In this document: positions 48,858 to 56,526 of the stretch, one piece after another | Layout: every line of letters begins with the position of its first letter | Numbering within the stretch: position 1 is the first letter of the stretch | From: Hymenobacter algoricola | GTDB taxonomy: Bacteria; Bacteroidota; Bacteroidia; Cytophagales; Hymenobacteraceae | Direction: 5' to 3' | Length of the DNA stretch: 64,000 nucleotides | Assembly (NCBI RefSeq): GCF_039539525.1 | Contig: NZ_BAABDH010000039.1 | Location: forward strand, 124,001-188,000 | Program-made: the position numbers and the translations under genes | The notes under the pieces: model-generated | What the model saw: only the letters and a program-made list of their open reading frames with translations | What the model was told of the DNA's origin: nothing | The model's database searches: none

Positions 48858-51800
48858 ATGAAAAAAAAGTACTTGATTTTAGCGCTGTTTCTGGCCAGTA
48901 TGGGCCAGGTGCAGGCCCAGAACCCGGCAGTCTTCAGTGTGCCGATGCAACAGGTTGATCAGCAGGATCAAGCCTACGTGTTGGCCCCGCTCGACAAAAG
49001 CCAGATTCCGACCGGCTTTTTAAGCGACTATGCCATTCCCTTGGTGCCGCTCGACGTGTTTAACGGCACTCTGACCGATAGCAGCCGTACTACCCCCAAC
49101 GGCTTCCGGGCGTTGTACGGCACGGCCTACACAGCCAACATCTATGGCACCAACCCATTGCCTACGCTCCAGACGCTCAACAGCCGGGTAAGTGCGGCCG
49201 TAGCAACGGCCGGCACCACCATCCCGCTGATGGTGCAGCGTATCGGCTACGCTGCCATTCGTGCAGACGCTTTCAGCGCAAACCTGCTCTCACTGCAAAA
49301 CGGTCAGGCGTACGACGTGCCCGGCCGCACAGCCAGTCCGTATGAGCAGCGGGTGGTATTTGCCGCCGCGCCCGCCACCAACTACTCGGCTTCGGGAACA
49401 GTATCGTTTGTATTTCAGCAGGACCTATTCATTCAGAGTGCAGGAGCGTCTCCTTCGACGCTGGGCGTTGACTTCGGTGATGGCCGCGGCTACGTGACAA
49501 CCACTTTTGGCCAGCCGGTTGCAGCCAGCTACGCGACTGCGGGCACCAAGCGTATTAAGGTGCGGGCGGGCTATCGGCTTTCGACTTTCTTTAAAACTAC
49601 CATTTATTACGAAAGCCACTTCGATATGGAAGTGGCCCAGGCCAACGTCGCCTGTACCAACTGCCGCTACACTACACCGGTACCCAACGTCAATTTTCCG
49701 GCGGTACCTGGGGTGCACTCGGGCGCCACGGTTTCCATCCGCTACGGGGGCAACCATACGCAGCTGACGAAGCCCCTGATTGTAGTGGAAGGATACGACA
49801 AGCATCATGTCGCGCCGTCCATTCAAAAGGAAAATTACTCGATTACGCAGTTTTTACAGGAAATCAGCACCCCCGGCAACTACAACTTCGGCAGCGACCT
49901 AGACAACCTGGGCCAGTACGATATTGTGTTCATTGACTTCAAGAACGGCACTGATGACTTGTTGCGCAATGCGATGGTGTTTGAGGAAGTGGTGAACTAC
50001 GTGAACAGCAACAAGGTAGGCGGCATTGCGGCGGGTCAGCATAATGCCGTGATGGGTGTTTCAATGGGCGGACTCATTGCCCGTTATAAGCTGGCAGAAA
50101 TGACCAAAGCCAGCCGCAACTCGCACACCCGCTTGCTGCTGCTACATGATAGTCCACAACGCGGGGCCAACGTGCCGCTAGGCATTCAGGCTTTAACCCG
50201 GCAGGCCGTGTTCAATATCGGCCCGTTCTCGACCGCCGATGCCAGCGACGAATTGCGCGAAGGCAACCTGTTGCTCGATGAGCCGGCTACCCGCCAGCTG
50301 CTGGTGCATCGTGCTACCGATGCCTTCGGCGGTTTTCAGGCCAACACCTTCCTCGACGGCGTATACCGCCCGATGATTACGTTTACCGGGGGCTCGCTGA
50401 CTCCCGCTTACCGAACGGTAGCGGTTAGCCAAGGCTCGCAATGCGGTGTAGGGCTGTTTGCCCCCTACGCGGAGATGATTCGGGTCAATGGCCGGTTGTT
50501 CGTTTCCCCGCTGCCTTGGATCAGTCGCGTGAGCTACGAAACGGAGGTTATCGTGAATGCCCTGCCGGCCGGCGGACAGTCTAGCCGAGTTGCCTACATG
50601 GTGCTGAAGCAGCGGCTGCGCATGTTCTTTGGTCTTGTGGACATTACCCGTAATCTTTTCCAGCGGTCCTATACCTGCCCCAGCGGCTTGCTGGCCTGGG
50701 ACGGCGTGCCGGGCGGAACCGAGCCGGTATCGGGGGTGCCCGGCGGCTTCTTGAAACGTTTCGGCGGCAGCTGGCTGCCCTTCGTCGAGGCATCGCTGAA
50801 CGTGAACGTCGTGGAGTCGTTTAGCTTTCTTCCCACCGCCAGCGGCCTCGATGCTTCCGTACTCGACCAGAACAGCCTGCAAAATGCTTACATCTACGGA
50901 GCCAACAGCACGCCGCAGGTTGACAAATTTATTGCCCAGGAAAGTTTCACCACCTTCAACCGCTTGTATTACAACCAGCCCCACACCATTTTCACGGACC
51001 GCAACGGGCAGTGGATGTTCAACGAGCTGGAAGGTCGTAGCAACACGGTTTTGAACTGCACCTCCCAGTGTAATCCATATCCGCTGGTTCCTATCAACGG
51101 CCCGAATGTTATCTGCTCGGGAACGGCGGCAGGCACTTATGTTATCACGCCTCCTTTCGGCTCGGTGACGGGCTGGACGGTATCACCAGCCGGGCTCGTT
51201 ACCACCAGCAGCACCACAGGCGGCTCCCCTACGCTGACGGTTACGCCAACTGGTACCGGTTCCGGAGTTATTACCATCACGGCGCAGTTGGGAAATGGCT
51301 GCCTTACCAGAGATTCGCAGCCGCTACAAGTAGCCATTGGCACGGGTCGCATTCAGGTTACCGCCTCCGCTACTACCGCCTGCCCTGGTATTCCCCTGAC
51401 TTTTATTGCTCAGGCCATCGGCACCAACACTGATTTTGAGTGGTCGATCAACAACGTGGTGAATCACCAGTATGATGGTTTGGCAGAGATTGAGGTAGAT
51501 GCCAGGGCCGGTGGCACTTCGGCTGTTGCTTCGGCCAGTAGCTGCACTAGCCGGGTGAATGGCCGTGCGTTTGTAAGCTCGCCCAATCTGCCTCCGGGGC
51601 GTTCTTGTGCCGTCAGAGGCACTGTCACTGCGCCTGTCGTCGTAATGGCTTACCCAAACCCGGCCCACGAAACCCTAACCGTGCAACGCCAGACTATCGG
51701 CGCCGGCGCCCTGACTATTCGTCTCTACGATGCCTATAGCCGTGAGCGGCTGACCGGACAGCTAACCGGCACCACGTTGCAGCTAGACACCCGGGAGTTG

Positions 51801-51875
51801 CAGCCTGGTATTTACTTCCTGCATACGCTGGACGGCACTAGAGTGCTGAATCGGGAACAGATTCAGATCAAGTAA
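48858..51875 (+). CDS. Secreted T9SS esterase/lipase-like protein
   Basis: 1005 residues. Signal peptide MKKKYLILALFLASMGQVQA (cleavage near VQAQN). An N-terminal beta-rich region of about 290 residues is followed by an alpha/beta-hydrolase domain (about 300-640): IVVEGYDKHH, YDIVFIDFKNGTDDLL, and nucleophile Ser402 in VMGVSMGGLIARY (GXSXG). A PKD/Ig-like region (NVICSGTAAGTYVIT to TASATTACPG) and a C-terminal T9SS type A domain (MAYPNPAHETLTVQRQTI to ILNREQIQIK) complete it. Predicted to be exported by T9SS as a surface or secreted hydrolase. The substrate is unknown. It has a low-GC upstream region and a terminator at 51901. Confidence 0.88.
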   Translation: MKKKYLILALFLASMGQVQAQNPAVFSVPMQQVDQQDQAYVLAPLDKSQIPTGFLSDYAIPLVPLDVFNGTLTDSSRTTPNGFRALYGTAYTANIYGTNPLPTLQTLNSRVSAAVATAGTTIPLMVQRIGYAAIRADAFSANLLSLQNGQAYDVPGRTASPYEQRVVFAAAPATNYSASGTVSFVFQQDLFIQSAGASPSTLGVDFGDGRGYVTTTFGQPVAASYATAGTKRIKVRAGYRLSTFFKTTIYYESHFDMEVAQANVACTNCRYTTPVPNVNFPAVPGVHSGATVSIRYGGNHTQLTKPLIVVEGYDKHHVAPSIQKENYSITQFLQEISTPGNYNFGSDLDNLGQYDIVFIDFKNGTDDLLRNAMVFEEVVNYVNSNKVGGIAAGQHNAVMGVSMGGLIARYKLAEMTKASRNSHTRLLLLHDSPQRGANVPLGIQALTRQAVFNIGPFSTADASDELREGNLLLDEPATRQLLVHRATDAFGGFQANTFLDGVYRPMITFTGGSLTPAYRTVAVSQGSQCGVGLFAPYAEMIRVNGRLFVSPLPWISRVSYETEVIVNALPAGGQSSRVAYMVLKQRLRMFFGLVDITRNLFQRSYTCPSGLLAWDGVPGGTEPVSGVPGGFLKRFGGSWLPFVEASLNVNVVESFSFLPTASGLDASVLDQNSLQNAYIYGANSTPQVDKFIAQESFTTFNRLYYNQPHTIFTDRNGQWMFNELEGRSNTVLNCTSQCNPYPLVPINGPNVICSGTAAGTYVITPPFGSVTGWTVSPAGLVTTSSTTGGSPTLTVTPTGTGSGVITITAQLGNGCLTRDSQPLQVAIGTGRIQVTASATTACPGIPLTFIAQAIGTNTDFEWSINNVVNHQYDGLAEIEVDARAGGTSAVASASSCTSRVNGRAFVSSPNLPPGRSCAVRGTVTAPVVVMAYPNPAHETLTVQRQTIGAGALTIRLYDAYSRERLTGQLTGTTLQLDTRELQPGIYFLHTLDGTRVLNREQIQIK

Positions 51876-51900
51876 CCGCTGCGCTAGCTACGAACAACCA

Positions 51901-51926
51901 GACCCCGCACCGCTTGGTGCGGGGTC
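51901..51926. terminator. Bidirectional intrinsic terminator
   Basis: A perfect 11-bp stem GACCCCGCACC / GGTGCGGGGTC with a 4-base loop, between the convergent esterase-like gene and DAHP synthase gene. Confidence 0.85.
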
Positions 51927-51935
51927 TTTGTCGTA

Positions 51936-53006
51936 TTATCCTTCCAGCACCTGGTTCTGGCGGCCAATGGACTCCAGGTGCACGGCCGCCAGGTACTGCT
52001 CCACGAACCCGGGGGTGAGGCCCACGGAGCTGCCCTGGCGCTGGGCCTGCTCCAGCACCTGGTTCCAGCGGCTGGTTTGCAGAATGGTGATGTCATTTTC
52101 CTTCTTGTACTGCCCGATCTTCTCGGCCACGCCCATGCGCCGGCCCAGCAACTGGATGATTTCGGCGTCGATCTGGTTGATCTGCTCGCGCAGGCCGGCC
52201 AGGGCGGTGAGGAACTCGCGCTGGTCGGTGGTGACGTGGCGCCATACCAGGCCTTCGATCAGGTCGTGGAGCACCTCGGGCGTGATTTGCTGCTTGGCGT
52301 CGCTCCAGGCCGCGTCGGGGTTCTGGTGGCTTTCAATCATGTTGCCTTCGAAGCCCAGGTTCAGGGCCTGCTGGGCCACGGCAAACAGCGTGTCGCGGCG
52401 GCCGCAGATGTGGCTGGGGTCGCAGAGCATGGGCATATCGGGGTGGCGGCGTTTCATCTCGATGGGCAGGTGCCACATGGGCGCGTTGCGGAAGTCGGTG
52501 TTGCCGTAAGAGCTGAAGCCGCGGTGAATGAGGCCCACCTGCTCCAGGCCGGCCTTTTGCAGGCGCTCCACGGCGCCCACCCACAGCTCCAGCTCGGGGT
52601 GAATGGGGTTCTTGACCAGCACCGGTACCTGCACGCCGCGCAGCACGTTGGCAATTTCCTGCACCGAAAACGGGTTGCCGGTGGTGCGCGCACCCACCCA
52701 CAGAATATCGACGCCAAAGGCCAGGCAGTCTTCCACGTGCTTGGCGGTGGCCACTTCCACGGCAATGGGCAGGCCGGTCAGCTCGCTGGCTTTCTTCAGC
52801 CAGGGCAGGCCCTTGGTGCCCACGCCCTCGAAGCCGCCGGGCTTGGTGCGGGGTTTCCAGATGCCGGCGCGCAGGGCCTGCACCTTGCCGGTAGCAGCCA
52901 GGCGCTGGCAGGTATCGAGGACCTGCTCCTCGGTTTCGGCCGAGCAGGGCCCGGCAATCAGGTAGGGCTTGTCGTCGGGCTGGCGGTTGAAAAGGGCGGA
53001 TTGCAT
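51936..53006 (-). CDS. Bifunctional DAHP synthase / chorismate mutase (type II)
   Basis: 356 residues from ATG 53006 (MQSALFNRQPDDKPYLIAGP). It performs the first shikimate step (PEP + erythrose 4-phosphate) and the chorismate-to-prephenate step. The N-terminal aldolase-fold DAHP synthase (to about 260) has IAGPCSAETEEQVL, GTKGLPWLKKASE, WVGARTTGNPFSVQE, VLVKNPIHPELELW, IHRGFSSYG, LCDPSHICGRRDTLFAVAQQ and MIESHQNPDAAWSDAKQQIT. The C-terminal AroQ-type chorismate mutase (about 270-356) has LREQINQIDAEIIQLLGRRM and KIGQYKKENDI. Such fusions are known in Bacteroidota. Fourth in the aromatic gene order but with a repeat-bearing 167-base gap after tyrA, so read-through or a second promoter is possible. 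Confidence 0.93.
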   Translation of the reverse strand: MQSALFNRQPDDKPYLIAGPCSAETEEQVLDTCQRLAATGKVQALRAGIWKPRTKPGGFEGVGTKGLPWLKKASELTGLPIAVEVATAKHVEDCLAFGVDILWVGARTTGNPFSVQEIANVLRGVQVPVLVKNPIHPELELWVGAVERLQKAGLEQVGLIHRGFSSYGNTDFRNAPMWHLPIEMKRRHPDMPMLCDPSHICGRRDTLFAVAQQALNLGFEGNMIESHQNPDAAWSDAKQQITPEVLHDLIEGLVWRHVTTDQREFLTALAGLREQINQIDAEIIQLLGRRMGVAEKIGQYKKENDITILQTSRWNQVLEQAQRQGSSVGLTPGFVEQYLAAVHLESIGRQNQVLEG

Positions 53007-53057
53007 GATATGGGTTGGGTTTGAGGTTTTGGGGTTGGTTGGAAAAATTCGTCTGCC

Positions 53058-53143
53058 ATGCTGAGGAAGTCGAAGCATCTCGCCCGCTTCGTTGCAACGG
53101 TAACTCAACGAAGCACGCGAGATGCTTCGACTTCGCTCAGCAT
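53058..53143. repeat. Dispersed inverted-repeat element (family member B)
   Basis: ATGCTGAGGAAGTCGAAGCA (53058) and TGCTTCGACTTCGCTCAGCAT side (ending 53143) are complementary except for one inserted base over about 26 positions. It lies between tyrA and the DAHP synthase gene. Confidence 0.78.
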
Positions 53144-53173
53144 AACGTTCTTTTTGTTTGGTTCAGGCCAGTC

Positions 53174-54019
53174 TCACTTCAGGATTTTACTGATCAGGTT
53201 GGCCTGCTCGATCTGCTGGTGCAGGGCGGCGGCATCGTCGGCATCAATGAGCTGGCGCAGGTGCTGGAGCTGCTGGATGTGCTCATCGAGCACGTCGAGC
53301 ACGTTCACGCGGTTCTGGCGGAAGATGGGCACCCACATGGCGGGTGAGCTTTTGGCCAGGCGCACCGTGGAGGCGAAGCCGCCGCTGGCCAGGGCGAAAA
53401 TCTGCTGCTCCTCCTTTTCCTTTTTCAGCACCGTCAGGGCCAGGGCAAAGGAAGTGATGTGGGAAATGTGCGACACGTAGGCCGTGTGCAGGTCGTGGGC
53501 GGCGGCGTCGAGGTATTCGATGCGCATGTTGAGCCGGGTAAAGAGCTGCTCCACCGTTGCCACCGCGTCGGCATCACTCTGCGCGGCGTCGCAGATTACC
53601 AGCGTCTTGTCGTCGAACAACCCCGCTACTGCTGCTGCCGGGCCCGAAAACTCGGTACCGGCCATGGGGTGCACGGCCACGAACCGGCCCCGCCGCGGGT
53701 GGCCCGCCACCGCCGCCAGCAGCATGGATTTGGTGGAGCCCACGTCGATAACCACCTGGTGGTCTACCGCATCGAGCACCTGGGGCAGCACCGTGAGCAT
53801 GGCATCCATGGGTACGGCCACCACCACCAGGTCGGCGCGGCGCACGGCGGCGGCCAGGTCGGCGCTGGCTTCATCCACGAGGCCCAGCGCCAGGGCCTGC
53901 TGCCGGTTCTCGGCGCTCAGGTCCACGCCGATGCGGTGCGTGACGAGGCCCTGCTCTTGCAGGCTGATGGCCAGGGAGCCGCCAATCAGGCCCAGTCCTA
54001 TTATCGTTACTGTTTTCAT
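53174..54019 (-). CDS. tyrA: Prephenate dehydrogenase
   Basis: 281 residues from ATG 54019 (MKTVTIIGLGLIGGSLAISL). Oxidatively decarboxylates prephenate to 4-hydroxyphenylpyruvate with NAD(P). Rossmann motif GLGLIGGS at 8-15, VGSTKSML, VAVHPMAGTEFSGPAAA with the family HPMAGxExxG signature, and the C-terminal dimerisation helices (HDLHTAYVSHISHITSFALA, FASTVRLAKSSPAMWVPIF). No ACT domain at the C-terminus, so feedback control is not obvious. It overlaps the aminotransferase stop by 4 bases (ATGA), a strong sign of translational coupling. An open frame extending upstream through the aminotransferase in another phase is a shadow. Confidence 0.94.
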   Translation of the reverse strand: MKTVTIIGLGLIGGSLAISLQEQGLVTHRIGVDLSAENRQQALALGLVDEASADLAAAVRRADLVVVAVPMDAMLTVLPQVLDAVDHQVVIDVGSTKSMLLAAVAGHPRRGRFVAVHPMAGTEFSGPAAAVAGLFDDKTLVICDAAQSDADAVATVEQLFTRLNMRIEYLDAAAHDLHTAYVSHISHITSFALALTVLKKEKEEQQIFALASGGFASTVRLAKSSPAMWVPIFRQNRVNVLDVLDEHIQQLQHLRQLIDADDAAALHQQIEQANLISKILK

Positions 54020-55209
54020 CGGGCCGAAGACGGAAAAGAAGGTTGCGGCTGCACCGCGCGAATGCGCCCCAGCGCAGCTTCCAGCACCGACGTGGTCTGG
54101 CACAGACTCACCCGGATGAAGCTGTTGCCATTGGAGCCGAAGATGCCGCCGGGCGTGATAAACACCCGGGCCGCGCGCAGCAGCTCGTCGCTCAGGGCGT
54201 AGCCGTCGGCGTAGCCGGCCGGCAGGGCCGCCCACACGAACAGGCCCACCTGGTTGGGCTCGTACGGGCAGCCGAGGGCGTCGAGCAAGGCGAATACCAG
54301 CTCCCGCCGGGCCTGGTAGTGGGCATTCAGTCCGGCGTACCAGGTGTCGTCCAGCGCCAGCGCGGCCACGGCGGCCAGCTGCACGGGCAGAAACATGCCC
54401 GAGTCGAGGTTGCTCTTGAAGCGCAGCACTTCCTGCAGCAGGTCGGCGCGGCCCGCCAGCATGCCCACGCGCCAGCCCGCCAGGTTGTGCGACTTGCTCA
54501 GCGAGTTCAGCTCCAGCGCCACTTCCCGGGCTCCCGGCACTGCCAGCAGACTCTGCGGCGCGTCGTGGTTGAGAATGAAGCTGTACGGGTTGTCGTGGAC
54601 CAGCAGGATGTTGTGGGCGGTGGCAAAGGCCACCAGCCGGGCGAAGAACGCCGGATCGGCGGCGGTGCCGGTGGGCATGTGGGGGTAGTTGACCCACATC
54701 AGCTTCACCCGGCTCAGGTCCTGCTGGGCCAGGGCATCGAGGTCGGGCAGCCAGTTATTGGCCGCCGTCAGGTCATAGTCGACGGGCGTGGCACCGCTGA
54801 GCTGGGCGGCGGCACGGTAGGCGGGGTAGCCGGGGTTGGGCAGCAGCACCTCGTCGCCGGCTTCCAGAAACGTCATGCTCACGTGCATGATGCCTTCCTT
54901 GGAGCCCAGCAGGGGCAGCACTTCCGAGTCGGCATCCAGCGTCACGCCGTATTGGCGCTGGTACCAGGCGGCCATAGCCTGGCGCAGGGCGGGCACGCCC
55001 TTGTAGTTCTGGTAGGCGTGGGTGTCGGGCCGCTGGGCCGCGGTGGTCAGGGCCGCTACCACGCTGGGGTGGGGCGGCAGGTCGGGGCTGCCGATGCCCA
55101 GGTTGATAACCGGGGCGCCGGTCTGGTTCAGCGCGTCGATTTCGCGCAGCTTCCGGGAGAAGTAGTACTCGCTGGTGTGCTGCAGGCGGCTGGCTACGGG
55201 AATGTTCAT
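54016..55209 (-). CDS. Class I/II PLP aminotransferase (aromatic/LL-DAP-like)
   Basis: 397 residues. The PLP lysine is in LNSLSKSHNLAGWRVGM; other family blocks are LGIGSPDLPPHPSV, AYQNYKGVPALRQAMAAWY, LPNPGYPAYRAAAQLSGA, WVNYPHMPTGTAA and VHDNPYSFI, with R in the C-terminal FIRVSL. Context (between pheA and tyrA, with overlaps) makes phenylpyruvate and 4-hydroxyphenylpyruvate the likely substrates, so it should give Phe and Tyr. The NYPHMPTG motif, in place of NYPNNPTG, is a small variation. The start MNIPVASRLQHTSEYYFSRK is 68 bases downstream of the pheA stop. Confidence 0.92.
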   Translation of the reverse strand: MNIPVASRLQHTSEYYFSRKLREIDALNQTGAPVINLGIGSPDLPPHPSVVAALTTAAQRPDTHAYQNYKGVPALRQAMAAWYQRQYGVTLDADSEVLPLLGSKEGIMHVSMTFLEAGDEVLLPNPGYPAYRAAAQLSGATPVDYDLTAANNWLPDLDALAQQDLSRVKLMWVNYPHMPTGTAADPAFFARLVAFATAHNILLVHDNPYSFILNHDAPQSLLAVPGAREVALELNSLSKSHNLAGWRVGMLAGRADLLQEVLRFKSNLDSGMFLPVQLAAVAALALDDTWYAGLNAHYQARRELVFALLDALGCPYEPNQVGLFVWAALPAGYADGYALSDELLRAARVFITPGGIFGSNGNSFIRVSLCQTTSVLEAALGRIRAVQPQPSFPSSAR

Positions 55210-55277
55210 GGGTTGATAGCGTTTTCGAGGGGGGCTGCTGCTTCCGTCAGCGGCGGCCAGAGGAGGTTCGTTGTTTT

Positions 55278-56105
55278 TCAGTGCGTGGCGCCCCGGCGGT
55301 AGCGGCCCAGCACCTGCACATTTTCCGTCAGGGGTTCGATGGCGCGCAGGGCCGCGTCGAGCCGGGCGGGATCATCAAATTCGAGGTCGGCGTGAAAGGA
55401 GTAGTGCCAGGTGCTGCCCGGCTGGGGGCACGACTGCAGCTTGGAGAGGTTGATGCCCTGCTCGGCAATGCAAACCAGCACCCGGGCCAGGCTGCCCTGG
55501 GCGTGGGCCGTGTGGAAGCACAGCGAGGCTTTGTCGGGCCGGGCTGCTTCCGGAGTGTCTGCGGGCCGGGCCAGCACCAGGAAGCGGGTGTAGTTTTTCG
55601 GCTCGGCGTGAATGTCGGGAGTCAGAATTTCCAGGTCGTACAGCTCGGCGGCCCGGGCCCCGGCCACGGCGGCAACGCCCGTCAGTTGCCCTTCCCGGAT
55701 GCGCCGGGCGCTCAGGGCCGTGTCTTCCGTCTCGACCAGCCGCCAGGGGTGCTGACCGAGAAAGTCGGCGCACTGCAGCAGGGCCATGGGGTGGGAGTGC
55801 ACCTCCCGGATGGCGGCCAGCGGCTGGCCGGGCAGCACCAGCAGGTGCTGGCGGATGTGCAGGTACACCTCGCCGGCGACGCGCAGGCCGGCGTTGCGCA
55901 GCAGCGTGTAGTTGGGCAGAATGCTGCCGGCAATGGAGTTTTCAATGGCCATCAGCCCGTGCCCGGCCGTGCCGTCGGCTACCCGCCGCACCACCTCGCC
56001 GAAGGTAGCGCAGGGTGCGGTGGCCGTGGCGGGGCCGAAGTAGTGGCGGGCTGCCACGTCGTGGAAGCTGCCGGCAAAACCCTGAATGGCGACGGATGAG
56101 GTCAT
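55278..56105 (-). CDS. pheA: Prephenate dehydratase
   Basis: 275 residues from ATG 56105 (MTSSVAIQGFAGSFHDVAAR). Converts prephenate to phenylpyruvate. The prephenate-binding motifs are IQGFAGSFHDVAARHY, MAIENSIAGSILPNY, HSHPMALLQC and the key Thr-Arg-Phe in NYTRFLVL; an ACT domain for Phe feedback follows (about 190-265, GSLARVLVCIAEQGINLSKL, SCPQPG). Monofunctional, without chorismate mutase, which is supplied by the DAHP synthase fusion downstream. The frame is open farther upstream because it spans the attenuator, but the protein begins here. Two leader peptides and two terminators precede it. Confidence 0.95.
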   Translation of the reverse strand: MTSSVAIQGFAGSFHDVAARHYFGPATATAPCATFGEVVRRVADGTAGHGLMAIENSIAGSILPNYTLLRNAGLRVAGEVYLHIRQHLLVLPGQPLAAIREVHSHPMALLQCADFLGQHPWRLVETEDTALSARRIREGQLTGVAAVAGARAAELYDLEILTPDIHAEPKNYTRFLVLARPADTPEAARPDKASLCFHTAHAQGSLARVLVCIAEQGINLSKLQSCPQPGSTWHYSFHADLEFDDPARLDAALRAIEPLTENVQVLGRYRRGATH

Positions 56106-56124
56106 GGTTGGGAAAGAGAAAAAG

Positions 56125-56157
56125 GCAATAAAAAAGGGCCTCCGTGTGCGGGGCCCT
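56125..56157 (-). terminator. Attenuator terminator 2 (between leader 2 and pheA)
   Basis: On the minus strand, AGGGCC (56157-56152), an 11-base loop and GGCCCT (56140-56135), then TTTTTATTGCC. The stem can be extended by CCG/CGG with one bulge. It lies 20 bases before the pheA start and after the leader 2 stop, so it can stop transcription before pheA. Confidence 0.8.
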
Positions 56158-56187
56158 GGTCGTTGGCTGGGGGTTCCTGAGGGTTGG

Positions 56188-56268
56188 TCAGGCCAGGCAA
56201 TAGGGCATCCGCGGCTTCGGGTAGAAGCGGTAGGTAAACCCGTAATAAAAGCAGTGCTGAGCGGACAT
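56188..56268 (-). CDS. Phe/Tyr-rich leader peptide 2 of the pheA operon
   Basis: A 26-residue peptide starting MSAQHC and containing FYYGFTYRFY, then PKPRMPYCLA and TGA. Three Phe and five Tyr codons, eight of 26. It is too short and too aromatic to be a normal protein and sits between two terminator hairpins upstream of pheA. Its ribosome should stall when Phe or Tyr tRNA charging falls, which would prevent formation of terminator 2, as in classical amino acid attenuators. No other feature in the interval explains the composition. Confidence 0.8.
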   Translation of the reverse strand: MSAQHCFYYGFTYRFYPKPRMPYCLA

Positions 56269-56288
56269 GGTAGCTGGGGCAACGGAAT

Positions 56289-56323
56289 AAAAAAAGAGCC
56301 TCCCGGGGTGCGAGAGGCTCTTT
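56289..56323 (-). terminator. Attenuator terminator 1 (after leader 1)
   Basis: A perfect 10-bp stem: on the minus strand AAAGAGCCTC (56323-56314), an 11-base loop and GAGGCTCTTT (56302-56293), followed by more T. GAGGC just after the leader 1 stop (near 56353) could pair with GCCTC in the terminator's left arm as an antiterminator; this alternative pairing is inference. Confidence 0.85.
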
Positions 56324-56361
56324 CGAAGTATGCTTAGGATGCTAAACACACGGCCTCGGTT

Positions 56362-56421
56362 CTACGCGCTGGCGTAGAAAAAGTAGTAGCTAACGTAATA
56401 CTGGGCCGGGGTGGTACGCAT
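56362..56421 (-). CDS. Phe/Tyr-rich leader peptide 1 of the pheA operon
   Basis: A 19-residue peptide, MRTTPAQYYVSYYFFYASA, then TAG. Five Tyr and two Phe, with YY at 8-9 and YYFFY at 12-16. It lies 25 bases after the predicted -7 box and 39 bases before terminator 1. This is the typical layout of an amino acid leader peptide; the run YYFFY is hard to explain otherwise. It is expressed first, so it and leader 2 would act in series. Start codon choice is supported by the frame ending exactly before the hairpin region. Confidence 0.82.
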   Translation of the reverse strand: MRTTPAQYYVSYYFFYASA

Positions 56422-56445
56422 CGTGAGTTCAGACTTAGAACGGGT

Positions 56446-56475
56446 CAAAGGTCAAAAAGGATTGGTAGATAACAA
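56446..56475 (-). promoter_or_regulatory. Promoter of the pheA attenuator operon
   Basis: On the minus strand TTG (56475-56473), a 19-base spacer, then GACCTTTG (56453-56446), a TAnnTTTG-like -7 box with G for T. The leader 1 ATG is 25 bases from the box. Confidence 0.6.
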
Positions 56476-56526
56476 GCGCTAACCCGGAAAAAGTTGTTTC
56501 GGCGGACCGGGCCGGCCAGCTCGGAC

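Noticed and set aside
53174..54697. Extended open frame giving a 507-residue protein ending in prephenate dehydrogenase
   Set aside because: The first 226 codons overlap the aminotransferase gene in another phase. The conserved protein starts at 54019 with the Rossmann motif, so only the shorter gene is called.
56106..56282. N-terminal extension of prephenate dehydratase through the attenuator region
   Set aside because: The frame is open here by chance; the residues (MPQLPCPLSTAFITG) are not part of the family, and the interval holds a leader peptide and terminator.
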